From Proteiniborus sp. DW1 (lineage in GTDB: Bacteria; Bacillota; Clostridia; Tissierellales; Proteiniboraceae), in NCBI RefSeq assembly GCF_900095305.1, contig NZ_FMDO01000030.1, positions 1 through 64,000 of the forward strand: a stretch of 64,000 nucleotides of DNA. The letters run 5' to 3'. Of the stretch, positions 9,571 through 19,037 are shown one piece after another. The position numbers and the translations under genes were made by a program. Every line of letters begins with the position of its first letter. The stretch's first letter is position 1. Under the pieces are notes generated by a model. The model ran no database searches and had not been told where the DNA came from. It worked only from the letters and a program-made list of their open reading frames with translations.

Positions 9571-10881
9571 ATGAGTAAAATTAAAGTTGTTCATTATATA
9601 AATCAATTCTACGGTGGAATCGGTGGAGAAGAAAAAGCTGACCATAAACCAGAAGTAAGAGAAGGAGTTGTAGGACCAGGTATGGCTTTGTCCCAAAGCT
9701 TTGGTGGTGAAGCAGAAATAGTTGCTACAATTATCTGTGGAGACTCTTACTTTAACGAAAATTTAGAAGAAGCAAAAGCAGAAGTAATTGAAATGATCAA
9801 AAAATACAACCCAGATTTATTCATTGCTGGACCAGCATTTAACGCAGGTAGATATGGTGTTGCATGTGGTACAATTACTGATGCTGTTAAAAACGAGCTA
9901 GGAATCCCTGTTTTAACTGGTATGTACATTGAAAACCCTGGAGCAGACATGTTCAAGAAAAGTGTATATATAGTTTCAACAAAGAATAGTGCTGCAGGAA
10001 TGAGAGATGCAGTGAAAACTATGGGTAAATTAGCTCTTAAATTAGCTAAAGGTGAAGAAATAGGTACACCAGCTGAAGAAGGATATATTCCAAGAGGAAT
10101 AAGAAAGAACCTATTTGTTGATAAAAGAGGCTCTGAAAGAGCTGTTGAAATGCTCATTAAGAAACTTAAGGGAGAAGAATTCGTTACTGAATTCCCAATG
10201 CCTGACTTTGATAGAGTGGATCCTAACCCAGCAGTTAAGGATATTACTAAAGCTAAGATTGCATTAGTTACTTCTGGTGGTATAGTTCCAAAAGGAAATC
10301 CAGACCACATTGAGTCTTCAAGTGCTTCTAAATATGGTAAGTATGATATTGATGGAGTACAAGATTTAACAGAAGCAACTTATGAAACAGCTCACGGAGG
10401 ATATGACCCAGTATATGCAAACACTGATGCTGATAGAGTTCTTCCTGTAGATGTTTTAAGAGAGATGGAAAAAGAGGGTAAAATTGGAGAACTACACAGA
10501 TACTTCTATACTACAGTTGGTAATGGTACAGCAGTTGCAAGTTCTAAAGCATTTGCTGCAGAGTTTGCTAAAGAACTTAAAGCTGATGGAGTAGATGCAG
10601 TTATACTAACATCTACCTGAGGTACTTGTACACGTTGCGGTGCAACGATGGTTAAAGAAGTTGAGAGAGCAGGTATTCCTGTTGTTCATATGTGTACAGT
10701 AGTTCCTATTTCATTAACAGTAGGTGCTAACAGAATAGTTCCAACAATTGCTATTCCTCACCCACTTGGAAATCCAGCTCTAGACAAAGAGCAAGAGAAA
10801 GCACTAAGAAGAGGCTTAGTTGAAAAAGCATTAGTGGCTTTAACTACTGAAGTTGAAGGTCAAACAGTATTTGACAAATAA
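9571..10881 (+). CDS. grdB: Glycine reductase protein B gamma subunit, selenoprotein GrdB (contains Sec350)
   Basis: A 436-residue selenoprotein subunit of complex B. With the GrdE-derived pyruvoyl subunits it releases ammonia from glycine and transfers the carboxymethyl group to the selenium of GrdA. The start MSKIKVVHYINQFYGGIGGEE, with GGGGGG upstream, is canonical for the family. TGA at 10618-10620 lies in TST-U-GTCTRCGATMVKE, placing Sec at residue 350 in a UxxCxxC motif as in known GrdB. Standard calling splits it into a 349-residue piece and a tail from 10648. A clear SECIS-like hairpin follows the TGA. Confidence 0.95.
10618..10650 (+). promoter_or_regulatory. UGA-Sec codon and SECIS hairpin of grdB
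   Basis: TGA 10618-10620 is followed by a perfect 6-bp hairpin, CGTTGC (10633-10638) and GCAACG (10642-10647), closed by a GGT loop. Spacing and the GGU-type loop match bacterial SECIS elements bound by SelB. Confidence 0.8.
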
Positions 10882-10925
10882 TATTTGCTGGCTGCATTCG
10901 CAGCTAGCAGCTGCAAATAGCATAG

Positions 10926-10953
10926 AAGGGTGATAAATTTATCACCCTTTTAT
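10926..10953 (+). terminator. Terminator-like hairpin between grdB and grdC
   Basis: AAGGGTGATAA and TTATCACCCTT form a near-perfect stem followed by TTAT. It lies inside the operon, so it probably sets stoichiometry (partial termination) or 3'-end stability rather than a full stop. Confidence 0.7.
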
Positions 10954-11048
10954 AAAAAGCAAAAGCGGCTATGACTAGTAAATAGTCTGTAGCTGCCAGC
11001 TGCGAGTTTAACAATATATGTTTTTTAATTATTTTGGAGGTGAAGTAT

Positions 11049-12587
11049 ATGTCATTCCCAGTAATAAAAGGTGCTGGATATATTCTAGCCCATACACCAG
11101 ACATGGTGATACACAATGGTACAACACAAACTTCAGAAAGAGTTATTAACCCTAACTCAGAGTACTTAAAAGAGCTTCCAAAGCATTTACGTAGCTTTGA
11201 AGAAGTAGTAAGCTATCCACCAAATCAAACATATATAGGATCCATTACTCCACAAGAGTTAGGACAATTTGAACAGCCATGGTACGACAAAAAAGTAGAA
11301 GGTGCTAATAGATTTGGTAAACTAGGCGAAATCATGCCACAAGATGAATTTATAGGCTTAATGCAAATATGTGATGCTTTTGATCTTGTTAAATTAGAAA
11401 AAAGCTTTGCAGCTGATGTAAAAGAAAAATTAACTAAGCATCCTTTAATGAAAGAAGAGCTAGTTGCTAAGATAAAAGAAGGCGAAACAATAGAAGATAT
11501 TAAGAAATTAATTGATGAGCATCATGCTGAAGCAATCTACAACAACAACGAGCTTGTAGGCTGTGTAAAAAGAGCACATGAAATAGATGTGAACTTAAAT
11601 GCACATGTTTTATTTGAAAATTTAGTTGTTAAAGCATCAGGTGTTCTAGCGATGTTAAACTTATTAGATAAAAATGGAATTGATCCAAATAGTATAGAAT
11701 ATGTAGTTGAATGTTCAGAAGAAGCTTGTGGAGATATGAACCAAAGAGGTGGAGGAAACTTTGCTAAGGCAATAGCTGAAATGGCGGGCTGTAACAATGC
11801 TACAGGTTCAGATACAAGAGGATTCTGTGCTGCCCCTACTCATGCATTAATAGAAGCAGCTGCATTAGTACAAGCGGGAGTATATAAAAATGTTGTTTTA
11901 GTAGCAGGTGGAGCTTCAGCGAAATTAGGTATGAACGGTAAGGACCATGTTAAAAAAGGCTTACCTATACTAGAAGATGCTGTAGCAGGATTTGCTGTAT
12001 TAGTAAGTGAAAATGATGGAGTTAATCCTATTTTAAGAACTGACCTAGTAGGTCGTCACACAGTAGGAACTGGTTCATCACCACAAGCAGTTATAACATC
12101 ACTTATTACTACTCCATTAGATAAAGGAAACTTAAAGATTACTGACATAGACAAATACTCTGTTGAAATGCAAAATCCAGACATAACTAAACCAGCAGGA
12201 GCAGGAGATGTTCCAGCAGCAAACTATAAGATGATAGCTGCCCTTGGAGTTAAGAGAGGAGAGCTTGAAAGAGCAGATGTGGCTACATTTGGAGATAAAT
12301 ACGGTTTACCAGGATGGGCTCCAACTCAAGGACATATTCCTTCAGGAGTTCCATATGTAGGATTTGCTATTGATGATTTAACTAAAGGCGACGTAAACAG
12401 AGCTATGATAGTAGGTAAAGGAAGCTTGTTCTTAGGACGTATGACAAACCTATTTGATGGTGTTTCTATAGTTTTAGAGAGAAACAGTGGAAAAGTTGAC
12501 GACGGTAAAGGCGTATCAGAAGAAGAAGTTAAGAAATTAGTAGCAGAGGCTATGAGAGAATTCGCGTCACATCTATTAGGAAATTAG
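11049..12587 (+). CDS. grdC: Glycine reductase protein C beta subunit GrdC
   Basis: A 512-residue subunit of the acetyl-phosphate-forming complex C, which takes the carboxymethyl group from GrdA, forms an enzyme-bound acetyl thioester and releases acetyl phosphate. It resembles thiolase and ketoacyl-synthase folds. Visible cysteine blocks include VVECSEEACGDMNQRGGG and GFCAAPTHALIEAA, with the latter a likely acyl site. I chose ATG 11049 (MSFPVIKGAGYILAHTPD), 7 nt after GGAGGTG, over the TTG-type start at 11034. grdD follows after 12 nt. Confidence 0.93.
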   Translation: MSFPVIKGAGYILAHTPDMVIHNGTTQTSERVINPNSEYLKELPKHLRSFEEVVSYPPNQTYIGSITPQELGQFEQPWYDKKVEGANRFGKLGEIMPQDEFIGLMQICDAFDLVKLEKSFAADVKEKLTKHPLMKEELVAKIKEGETIEDIKKLIDEHHAEAIYNNNELVGCVKRAHEIDVNLNAHVLFENLVVKASGVLAMLNLLDKNGIDPNSIEYVVECSEEACGDMNQRGGGNFAKAIAEMAGCNNATGSDTRGFCAAPTHALIEAAALVQAGVYKNVVLVAGGASAKLGMNGKDHVKKGLPILEDAVAGFAVLVSENDGVNPILRTDLVGRHTVGTGSSPQAVITSLITTPLDKGNLKITDIDKYSVEMQNPDITKPAGAGDVPAANYKMIAALGVKRGELERADVATFGDKYGLPGWAPTQGHIPSGVPYVGFAIDDLTKGDVNRAMIVGKGSLFLGRMTNLFDGVSIVLERNSGKVDDGKGVSEEEVKKLVAEAMREFASHLLGN

Positions 12588-12599
12588 AGGTGATATAAA

Positions 12600-13784
12600 A
12601 TGTCAGATAATATAAAAAACATGATAGGCAAGGTATTTAATGACATAGCAGACGCTATGGAAACTGGGCAATTTGGACAAAAAGTAAGAGTTGGTATCAC
12701 AGTATTAGGAAGCGAGCATGGAGTGGAAAACATTGTCAGAGGAGCTGAATTAGCTCAAAAGAGAAACTCTTCTGTAGAAGTTGTCCTAATTGGGCCAAAA
12801 GTAGATACTGAGCTTAAAATATATGAAGCTAACACAGAAGATGAGCAACATAAAAGAATGGAAGAACTTTTAGATAGTGGCGAAATAAATAGTGCTGTAA
12901 CAATGCATTATACTTTCCCACTAGGAGTATCTACTGTAGGTAGGGTGGTAACCCCTGGAAAAGGTAAAGAAATGTTTATAGCAACAACAACAGGAACATC
13001 ATCTGCACATAGAGTTGAAGGTATGGTAAAAAATGCACTATACGGAATAATCACAGCTAAAGCAATGGGAATTAAAAAACCAACAGTTGGGCTTCTAAAT
13101 GTAGATGGTGTAAGACAAGTTGAAAGAGCATTAAATGAATTAAAATCCAATGGCTATGACTTTGATTTTGCTGAGTCTATGAGGTCAGATGGTGGCTCAG
13201 TGATGAGGGGAAATGACTTGTTAACTGGAACACCAGATGTAATGGTAACGGACTCATTAACTGGAAACCTTTTAATGAAAATATTCTCATCATACACTAC
13301 AGGTGGAGACTATGAAGCTATGGGCTTTGGATATGGACCTGGAATAGGAGAAGACTATGAAAGAACTATCCTTATCCTATCTAGAGCTTCAGGAGTTCCT
13401 GTTGTTGCTAATGCAATCGAATTCGCTGCTGGCCTTGCTCAAGGTAAAGTTATAGATATTTCAAAAGAAGAATTTGCTAAGGCTAAGAAAGCAAAGTTTG
13501 ACGATATATTGAAGGGCTTAAAGAAAGATACAAAGAAAGAAAGTACAGAAGATTCAGGTGAAGTAGTGGCGCCTGCTAAAGAGGTAGTTACTGGTTCAAT
13601 TTCTGGTGTTGATATTATGGAACTAGAAGATGCAGTCGTAACACTTTGGAAAAATGGTATTTATGCAGAAAGTGGAATGGGCTGTACAGGACCTATAGTA
13701 ATGGTTAATGAAGCAAAAGTAGATCAGGCAGTTGAAGTTTTAGCAAAAGCAGGATATATTGCTGGAGAATCTACTCCTTGTTAA
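12600..13784 (+). CDS. grdD: Glycine reductase protein C alpha subunit GrdD
   Basis: A 394-residue subunit of complex C and the last gene of the operon. It has the fold type seen in PlsX/phosphotransacetylase-like GrdD proteins, with GVSTVGRVVTPGKGKEMFIATTTGTSSAHR and the GYGPGIGEDYERTI block. A linker rich in Lys and Glu (about residues 300-330) precedes a small C-terminal domain holding the conserved GMGCTGPIVMVNEAK motif, whose cysteine is needed in known GrdD for acetyl phosphate formation. RBS AGAGGTGA. With GrdC it completes the energy-conserving step (acetate kinase then yields ATP). Confidence 0.93.
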   Translation: MSDNIKNMIGKVFNDIADAMETGQFGQKVRVGITVLGSEHGVENIVRGAELAQKRNSSVEVVLIGPKVDTELKIYEANTEDEQHKRMEELLDSGEINSAVTMHYTFPLGVSTVGRVVTPGKGKEMFIATTTGTSSAHRVEGMVKNALYGIITAKAMGIKKPTVGLLNVDGVRQVERALNELKSNGYDFDFAESMRSDGGSVMRGNDLLTGTPDVMVTDSLTGNLLMKIFSSYTTGGDYEAMGFGYGPGIGEDYERTILILSRASGVPVVANAIEFAAGLAQGKVIDISKEEFAKAKKAKFDDILKGLKKDTKKESTEDSGEVVAPAKEVVTGSISGVDIMELEDAVVTLWKNGIYAESGMGCTGPIVMVNEAKVDQAVEVLAKAGYIAGESTPC

Positions 13785-13840
13785 CAGATTGCAGAACTCT
13801 CTTATTTTATACAGATCACATATAGTAGTTTAAGATAAAT

Positions 13841-13877
13841 CCATAAAAAATCCGGACTTAGTCCGGATTTTTTATGG
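13841..13877 (+). terminator. Intrinsic terminator of the grd operon
   Basis: A perfect inverted repeat runs from CCATAAAAAATCCGGAC to GTCCGGATTTTTTATGG. The GC-rich core with T-rich right arm is a strong, probably bidirectional, rho-independent terminator. Confidence 0.92.
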
Positions 13878-13972
13878 CACAGATGTATTTAAGAAATGCA
13901 CTTTAATAATGCTTCAAGATTAATTTTTTACTTCTATATTGATTCTGGCTGAATATATATTAGAAGAATATA

Positions 13973-14000
13973 TTGGACAAATTTTCTATGATTTTATACT
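13973..14000 (+). promoter_or_regulatory. Promoter of the nucleoside transporter operon
   Basis: TTGGAC (13973-13978), 16 bp, TATACT (13995-14000), about 100 bp before the lipoprotein start. No riboswitch is recognisable in the leader. Confidence 0.5.
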
Positions 14001-14098
14001 TTTCATATTTTAAAAGAAGGATTATTAATAAGTTTGTAGAATATAATATGAGTGGTAGGTAAAACACAATTCATAACACATTACAAGGAGGATTTAAA

Positions 14099-15103
14099 AT
14101 GAGAAAAAAAGTTTTATCGTTAACTTTTGTGGCTATTTTAGTGTTATCCTTAGCAGTAGGATGTACTACAGGTGGGGATAGTGAAATTGTAGTTGGTATG
14201 ATAACAGATACAGGTGGATTAGGAGATCAATCATTTAACGATTCAGCATGGGCTGGACTTGAGAAAGCTAAAAAAGAGTTAAAAATTGCTCCTAAAGTTT
14301 TAGAGTCACAATCAGCTGACGACTATGGTCCAAACCTAACTAGCTTTGCAGAAGAAAAAGCGGATTTAATAATTGGTGTTGGATTCCTTTTTGAAGAAAG
14401 TATGAAAGCGGCTGCAGAACAGTTTCCAGAACAAAAATTTGCAGTAGTTGATACAGTTATTGATGCTCCAAACGTAGCTTCTCTTACATTTGCAGCAAAT
14501 CAAGGGTCTTATCTAGTAGGAGTAGCAGCTGGATTAGCTACAGAAACAAACAAAATTGGATTTATCGGTGGAATGCAGTACCCTACAATTCAAGAATTTG
14601 AGTTTGGATTTAGAGCAGGAGTTAAAGCAGTTAATCCAGATGCAGAAGTATTTGTTCAATATGCAGATTCTTTTGAAGACGCAGGTAAAGGAAAAGAAAT
14701 TGCACTTGCTCAACATAACAAGGGTGCAGATGTTATATACCATGCTGCTGGTGGAGTTGGAGTTGGTTTAATGCAAGCAGCTGAAGAGAAAGGGTTCTGG
14801 GCAATCGGAGTTGACCGAGACCAATCTGAACTTGCTCCAAAGAATGTACTTTGCTCAATGATAAAAAGAGTAGATGCAGCAACTTATTCAATTTCTAAAG
14901 ATATAGTAGATGGTAAATTTGAAGGTGGATTGAAGAAATATGATGTAACTGATGGAGCTATAGGCTACAGTGACAATGCTGGCAACCTACCTGAGGATAT
15001 TAAAGCTGTAATGGAAGAACATAAGCAAGCTATAATTGATGGTAAAATAGTTGTACCTAACACTGAAGAAGAGTTTAATGCTTTCCAAATTCCACAACTA
15101 TAA
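14099..15103 (+). CDS. BMP-family nucleoside-binding lipoprotein
   Basis: A 334-residue extracytoplasmic solute-binding protein of the BMP/PnrA/Med family. The signal peptide ends in a lipobox LAVGC (lipidated Cys22). Family blocks are visible: VGMITDTGGLGDQSFNDSAWAG, LIIGVGFLFEE, GFIGGMQYPTI and the purine-site region HAAGGVGVGLMQAAEEKGFWAIGVDRDQ. Genes for an ABC ATPase and two permeases follow, the NupNOPQ arrangement for guanosine and other nucleosides. RBS CAAGGAGG. Substrate is inferred from family and context. Confidence 0.92.
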   Translation: MRKKVLSLTFVAILVLSLAVGCTTGGDSEIVVGMITDTGGLGDQSFNDSAWAGLEKAKKELKIAPKVLESQSADDYGPNLTSFAEEKADLIIGVGFLFEESMKAAAEQFPEQKFAVVDTVIDAPNVASLTFAANQGSYLVGVAAGLATETNKIGFIGGMQYPTIQEFEFGFRAGVKAVNPDAEVFVQYADSFEDAGKGKEIALAQHNKGADVIYHAAGGVGVGLMQAAEEKGFWAIGVDRDQSELAPKNVLCSMIKRVDAATYSISKDIVDGKFEGGLKKYDVTDGAIGYSDNAGNLPEDIKAVMEEHKQAIIDGKIVVPNTEEEFNAFQIPQL

Positions 15104-15136
15104 TTTCAATATCTAAATTATAACAGATATTGAAAT
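15103..15136 (+). other. Perfect 12-bp hairpin after the lipoprotein gene
   Basis: ATTTCAATATCT (15103-15114) pairs with AGATATTGAAAT (15125-15136). No T-run follows, so it is more likely a 3'-end stabiliser of the lipoprotein mRNA than a terminator. Confidence 0.55.
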
Positions 15137-15164
15137 ATCCTAAATAAAAGAGTATAATTATACT

Positions 15165-15199
15165 GGGTCAGGTGTTAAACCATCTGACCTTTATTTTCT
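15165..15199 (+). terminator. Attenuating terminator between binding protein and ATPase
   Basis: GGTCAG (15166-15171) and CTGACC (15184-15189) are followed by TTTATTTTCT. Partial termination here would keep the lipoprotein in excess over the membrane complex, which is common in such operons. Confidence 0.65.
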
Positions 15200-15218
15200 A
15201 TTTAAGGAGGGATTAAGT

Positions 15219-16739
15219 TTGGCATGTGTAGTGGAAATGAAAAATATAACTAAAATATTTCCCGGTGTAGTAGCCAATGATAATGTTAACTTTACTTTAA
15301 AAAAAGGTGAAACTCATGTTCTATTAGGTGAAAATGGTGCGGGAAAGACTACACTTATGAATATTTTATATGGCTTGTACATGCCTACATCAGGAGAAAT
15401 ATATATTCATGGAGAAAAAACAGTTATAAGTAATCCTAATATAGCTATTGAAAAGGGAATTGGTATGGTTCATCAACATTTTATGCTTGTACCACCTTTT
15501 ACTATTGCTGAAAATATAGTTCTTGGAAGAGAACCTTCAAAAATTAATGGTTTAAATTTAGACATGAAAAAAGCCATCAACGACGTTATAGAGATATCAG
15601 ATAAATACGGACTAGCAGTAGATCCTAATGCAAAAATTCAGGATATAAGTGTAGGTATGCAACAAAGAGTTGAAATATTAAAAGCCCTTTACAGGGGAGC
15701 CGACATTCTAATATTAGACGAGCCAACAGCTGTTCTTACTCCTCAAGAAATAGATGAGTTGGGGGTAATATTAGATAATCTTAAGAAGCAAGGAAAGTCT
15801 ATTATATTGATTACTCATAAACTCAAAGAAGTTATGTCTATGAGTGACAGGGTGACTGTTATTAGAAGAGGCAAAGTAACTAATACACTTAACACTGCAG
15901 ATACTAACACTGATGAATTAGCTGAACTAATGGTTGGGAGAAAAGTAAACCTTGTGGTAGAGAAAGAAGAGCAAAAAAAGGGTAGTGTGATATTAGAGGT
16001 TAAGGACCTAGAGGCATTGGACAATAGAGAACTACCTGCCCTAAAAAAAGTTAGTTTCGAAGTACATGCAGGAGAAATACTTGCCATAGCTGGTGTAGAT
16101 GGTAATGGACAAACTGAACTAGTAGAAGTTTTAACTAGTCTTAGAAAAGTGAAATCAGGAACTATAAGGTTAAATGGTAAAGATATTACAAAAGCTAGTA
16201 CAAAAGAAATTATAGAAAATGGTGTAGGTCATATTCCCGAGGATAGACATAAAAGAGGTTTAGTGTTAAATCATTCTCTAGCAGAAAACTTCATTCTAGG
16301 AAACCACAGAGAAAAACCTTTCAGCATAAATGGAATTATGGACTATAAGAAAATTCACGAACATGCTTTAGAACTAATAGAAGAATTTGATGTTAGGACT
16401 CCAAATGAGTTAGTAGCAGCAAAATCGCTATCAGGTGGAAACCAACAAAAAGTTATTATTGCAAGGGAGATTTATAGAGATCCTGTTTTGCTAATTGCTT
16501 CACAGCCTACAAGAGGACTTGATGTTGGAGCTATAGAATTTGTCCACAGAAGAATTGTAGAACAAAGAAATAGCGGGAAAGCGGTTTTACTTGTCTCATT
16601 AGAGTTAGATGAAGTTATGGCATTAGCAGATAGAATAGCTGTTATTTATGATGGAAAAATAGTAGGAATATTGGATTCAAAGGATGCTACTGAAAGAAAA
16701 CTAGGAATAATGATGGCTGGAGGTAAGATAGATGACTAA
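15219..16739 (+). CDS. Nucleoside ABC transporter, double ATPase subunit
   Basis: A 506-residue protein with two fused ABC domains, as in NupO/YufO and sugar-type CUT2 importers. Domain 1 has Walker A GENGAGKTT near residue 39, signature ISVGMQQRVEILKAL and Walker B ILILDEPTAVLTP. Domain 2 has a degenerate Walker A (GVDGNGQTEL), signature LSGGNQQKV and a weak Walker B LLIASQPTRGLDVG, where Ser-Gln replaces Asp-Glu, so only one site is catalytic. TTG start 8 nt after AAGGAGG. The stop lies 21 bp before the first permease gene. Confidence 0.92.
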   Translation: MACVVEMKNITKIFPGVVANDNVNFTLKKGETHVLLGENGAGKTTLMNILYGLYMPTSGEIYIHGEKTVISNPNIAIEKGIGMVHQHFMLVPPFTIAENIVLGREPSKINGLNLDMKKAINDVIEISDKYGLAVDPNAKIQDISVGMQQRVEILKALYRGADILILDEPTAVLTPQEIDELGVILDNLKKQGKSIILITHKLKEVMSMSDRVTVIRRGKVTNTLNTADTNTDELAELMVGRKVNLVVEKEEQKKGSVILEVKDLEALDNRELPALKKVSFEVHAGEILAIAGVDGNGQTELVEVLTSLRKVKSGTIRLNGKDITKASTKEIIENGVGHIPEDRHKRGLVLNHSLAENFILGNHREKPFSINGIMDYKKIHEHALELIEEFDVRTPNELVAAKSLSGGNQQKVIIAREIYRDPVLLIASQPTRGLDVGAIEFVHRRIVEQRNSGKAVLLVSLELDEVMALADRIAVIYDGKIVGILDSKDATERKLGIMMAGGKIDD

Positions 16740-16760
16740 GGAGAATAAAGAGGTGAGAAA

Positions 16761-17867
16761 ATGAACAAGAAGGATAGTAAATTCAGAGCTTTTATAGAAA
16801 ATGTAAAATTTCCTGTTATAGCTGTATTATTATCATTTGTTATTGGAGCTATATTCATAATAATATCAGGAAACAATCCTTTAGTTGCATATGAAGCCTT
16901 AATAATAGGAAGTTTAGGTAGTATTCCTGCCCTTGGAGAAACACTACTTAAAACTACCCCGCTAATATTTACTGGATTAGCAATTGCCTTTGCATTTAGA
17001 TGCGGACTATTCAATATTGGAGCTGAGGGACAGTATATTGCAGGAGCTATATTTACAGTAGCTTCAGCCCATATATTTAGAGGGCTTCCTCATTTTGCTT
17101 TAATTCCGGTAATTCTGATAGCTGGTGCTTTGGGTGGAGCTTTATGGGCTTCTATAGTAGGCTTCTTAAAGGCACGACTAGGGATACATGAAGTTATTAC
17201 GAGTATAATGCTAAACTATACAGCCATGTTTGTAGGAAACTATTGTATTAGAACAGTTTTAAATCCTTCTAGACTAGAAGGTGCTACACAGAAGGCCCAT
17301 ACTGTATTATTGCCAGAGGCAGCGCGACTTACAAAATTTAAGGATATACTGCCTTCAATTTTTGGGCATTCAAGTGTTAATACCTCACTAATAATCGCTG
17401 TTCTATGTTGTATAGCTGCATACTATATTCTATTCAAAACTGCTTTAGGTTATGAAATACGTTCTGTTGGACAAAGTCCATTAGCAGCTGAATATGGTGG
17501 GATTAGTATTACAAAAAATCTTTTAACAGCAATGCTTATATCAGGTGCTTTTGCAGGCTTAGCTGGAACTGCACAAGTAGCAGGACTAACTTATAAGGTT
17601 GATATGGCACCTGCATTACCTGGATATGGATTTACAGGTATAGCAGTGGCACTGGTAGGAAAGAACCATCCGCTTGGAGTATTAGTAAGTGCTCTCCTTT
17701 TTGGAATACTCAGTAATGGTGAAAGAAAGATGCAAATTGCTGGTATTCCAAAGGAAATCGTAGGAATAATCCAAGGAGTTATTATAATTTTCATTGCAGG
17801 AGAACAAATCGTGAAAATCATAACTAAGCACAGGGAAAAAAAGAATAATACTGAGGAGGTGGCATAA
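16761..17867 (+). CDS. Nucleoside ABC transporter permease (NupP type)
   Basis: A 368-residue membrane permease with about 8-10 hydrophobic segments. The family block FNIGAEGQYIAGA appears near residue 85 and the C-terminal GFTGIAVALVGKNHPLGV block near 290. It pairs with the permease encoded next, whose ATG overlaps this stop by one base (17867), implying translational coupling. RBS AGAGGTGAG. Confidence 0.9.
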   Translation: MNKKDSKFRAFIENVKFPVIAVLLSFVIGAIFIIISGNNPLVAYEALIIGSLGSIPALGETLLKTTPLIFTGLAIAFAFRCGLFNIGAEGQYIAGAIFTVASAHIFRGLPHFALIPVILIAGALGGALWASIVGFLKARLGIHEVITSIMLNYTAMFVGNYCIRTVLNPSRLEGATQKAHTVLLPEAARLTKFKDILPSIFGHSSVNTSLIIAVLCCIAAYYILFKTALGYEIRSVGQSPLAAEYGGISITKNLLTAMLISGAFAGLAGTAQVAGLTYKVDMAPALPGYGFTGIAVALVGKNHPLGVLVSALLFGILSNGERKMQIAGIPKEIVGIIQGVIIIFIAGEQIVKIITKHREKKNNTEEVA

Positions 17868-18796
17868 TGCTTCTAGTGATTTTAGCCATATTTGCTTCAG
17901 GCTTAAGATTAGCTACACCTCTAATTTTCTCAGCTATGGGAGGAGTATTCTCTGAGAGATCTGGAGTTTTTAATATAGCTTTAGAAGGTATTATGGTAAT
18001 GGGCGCTTTCTTTGCAGTTTTAACAACTTATTTTACTAATCTTCCTTGGTTAGGAGTATTAGCTGCTATTATAGCAGGTATTCTTACATCTTTGTTACTT
18101 GCTGTATTAGCTGTACATTTGAAAGCAGATCAAACTATTACAGGTGTTGCTATAAACCTATTGACTGCAAGCTTTACAGCATATCTACTTGAAATTATTT
18201 GGCATCGTTCTGGTCAAACTGACCCGTTAAAGAATGCATTAACAAAGAACCCATTTCCTGTGTTAGAAAAGATACCCGGGATTGGAGTATTTTTTGCACA
18301 AATACCAATATTTGTATATATTGCATTTGCTACAGTAGCTATATCTTACTATGTTCTATGGAAGACACCTTTTGGGTTAAGGGTTAGAGCTGTAGGAGAA
18401 CATCCTAGGGCTGCAGATACAGTTGGTATCGATGTATATAAGATTAGATATATTTGTGTAATGATTAGTGGTGCTTTAGCTGGTCTTGCAGGAGCTTCAT
18501 TATCATTAGGCACTATAAACCTATTTAGAGAAGGTATGACTGCTGGTAAGGGTTTTATTGCTATTGCAGCTGTAATATTTGGTAAGTGGCATCCAATCGG
18601 AGCCATGTTGGCATGTATTTTCTTTGGACTTACTGAAGCTATACAGATTCAAGCATCAATGCTTGGATTAAATGTTCCATCAGAACTTTTACAAGCTTTA
18701 CCTTATGTAGCTACTGTCTTAGCTTTAGTAGGAGTAGTTGGAAGAGCAGTAGGACCAGCAGCAGGTGGTCAGCCTTATGATAAAGGTGAAAAGTAG
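17867..18796 (+). CDS. Nucleoside ABC transporter permease (NupQ type)
   Basis: A 309-residue second permease subunit. Blocks such as FSAMGGVFSERSGVFNIALEGIM near the N-terminus and MTAGKGFIAIAAVIFGKWHPIG are typical of this family. It overlaps the preceding gene by one base. Together the four genes form a complete importer: lipoprotein, double ATPase and two permeases. Confidence 0.9.
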   Translation: MLLVILAIFASGLRLATPLIFSAMGGVFSERSGVFNIALEGIMVMGAFFAVLTTYFTNLPWLGVLAAIIAGILTSLLLAVLAVHLKADQTITGVAINLLTASFTAYLLEIIWHRSGQTDPLKNALTKNPFPVLEKIPGIGVFFAQIPIFVYIAFATVAISYYVLWKTPFGLRVRAVGEHPRAADTVGIDVYKIRYICVMISGALAGLAGASLSLGTINLFREGMTAGKGFIAIAAVIFGKWHPIGAMLACIFFGLTEAIQIQASMLGLNVPSELLQALPYVATVLALVGVVGRAVGPAAGGQPYDKGEK

Positions 18797-18832
18797 AATT
18801 TATGTAGAGAAAATTATATTTTTTTAGAATTT

Positions 18833-18897
18833 AAAAGATCCATATCATTTGCTCATGATGAATGTATTCTAGAGAGTAATGAACGGATCTTTTTTTT
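18833..18897 (+). terminator. Terminator of the nucleoside transporter operon
   Basis: AAAAGATCC (from 18833) pairs with GGATCTTTT (18884-18892) across a long 42-nt loop that has its own weak pairing. A run of eight Ts follows. Confidence 0.7.
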
Positions 18898-19037
18898 AAA
18901 CTCTTTAGTAAATAACATTAAATTCTGCGAAAATTTTAATTATCTGATATAATAGTAGTAGGGAATGATGGACTAAAGATAATATAATAAACTACTTTAT
19001 GTTATTAGATAAAAATGTAATGTTAGGAGTGAGCCAT

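Noticed and set aside
9747-10310. 187-residue minus-strand frame inside grdB.
   Set aside because: Antisense shadow of a strongly conserved gene; composition is that of a reversed reading frame.
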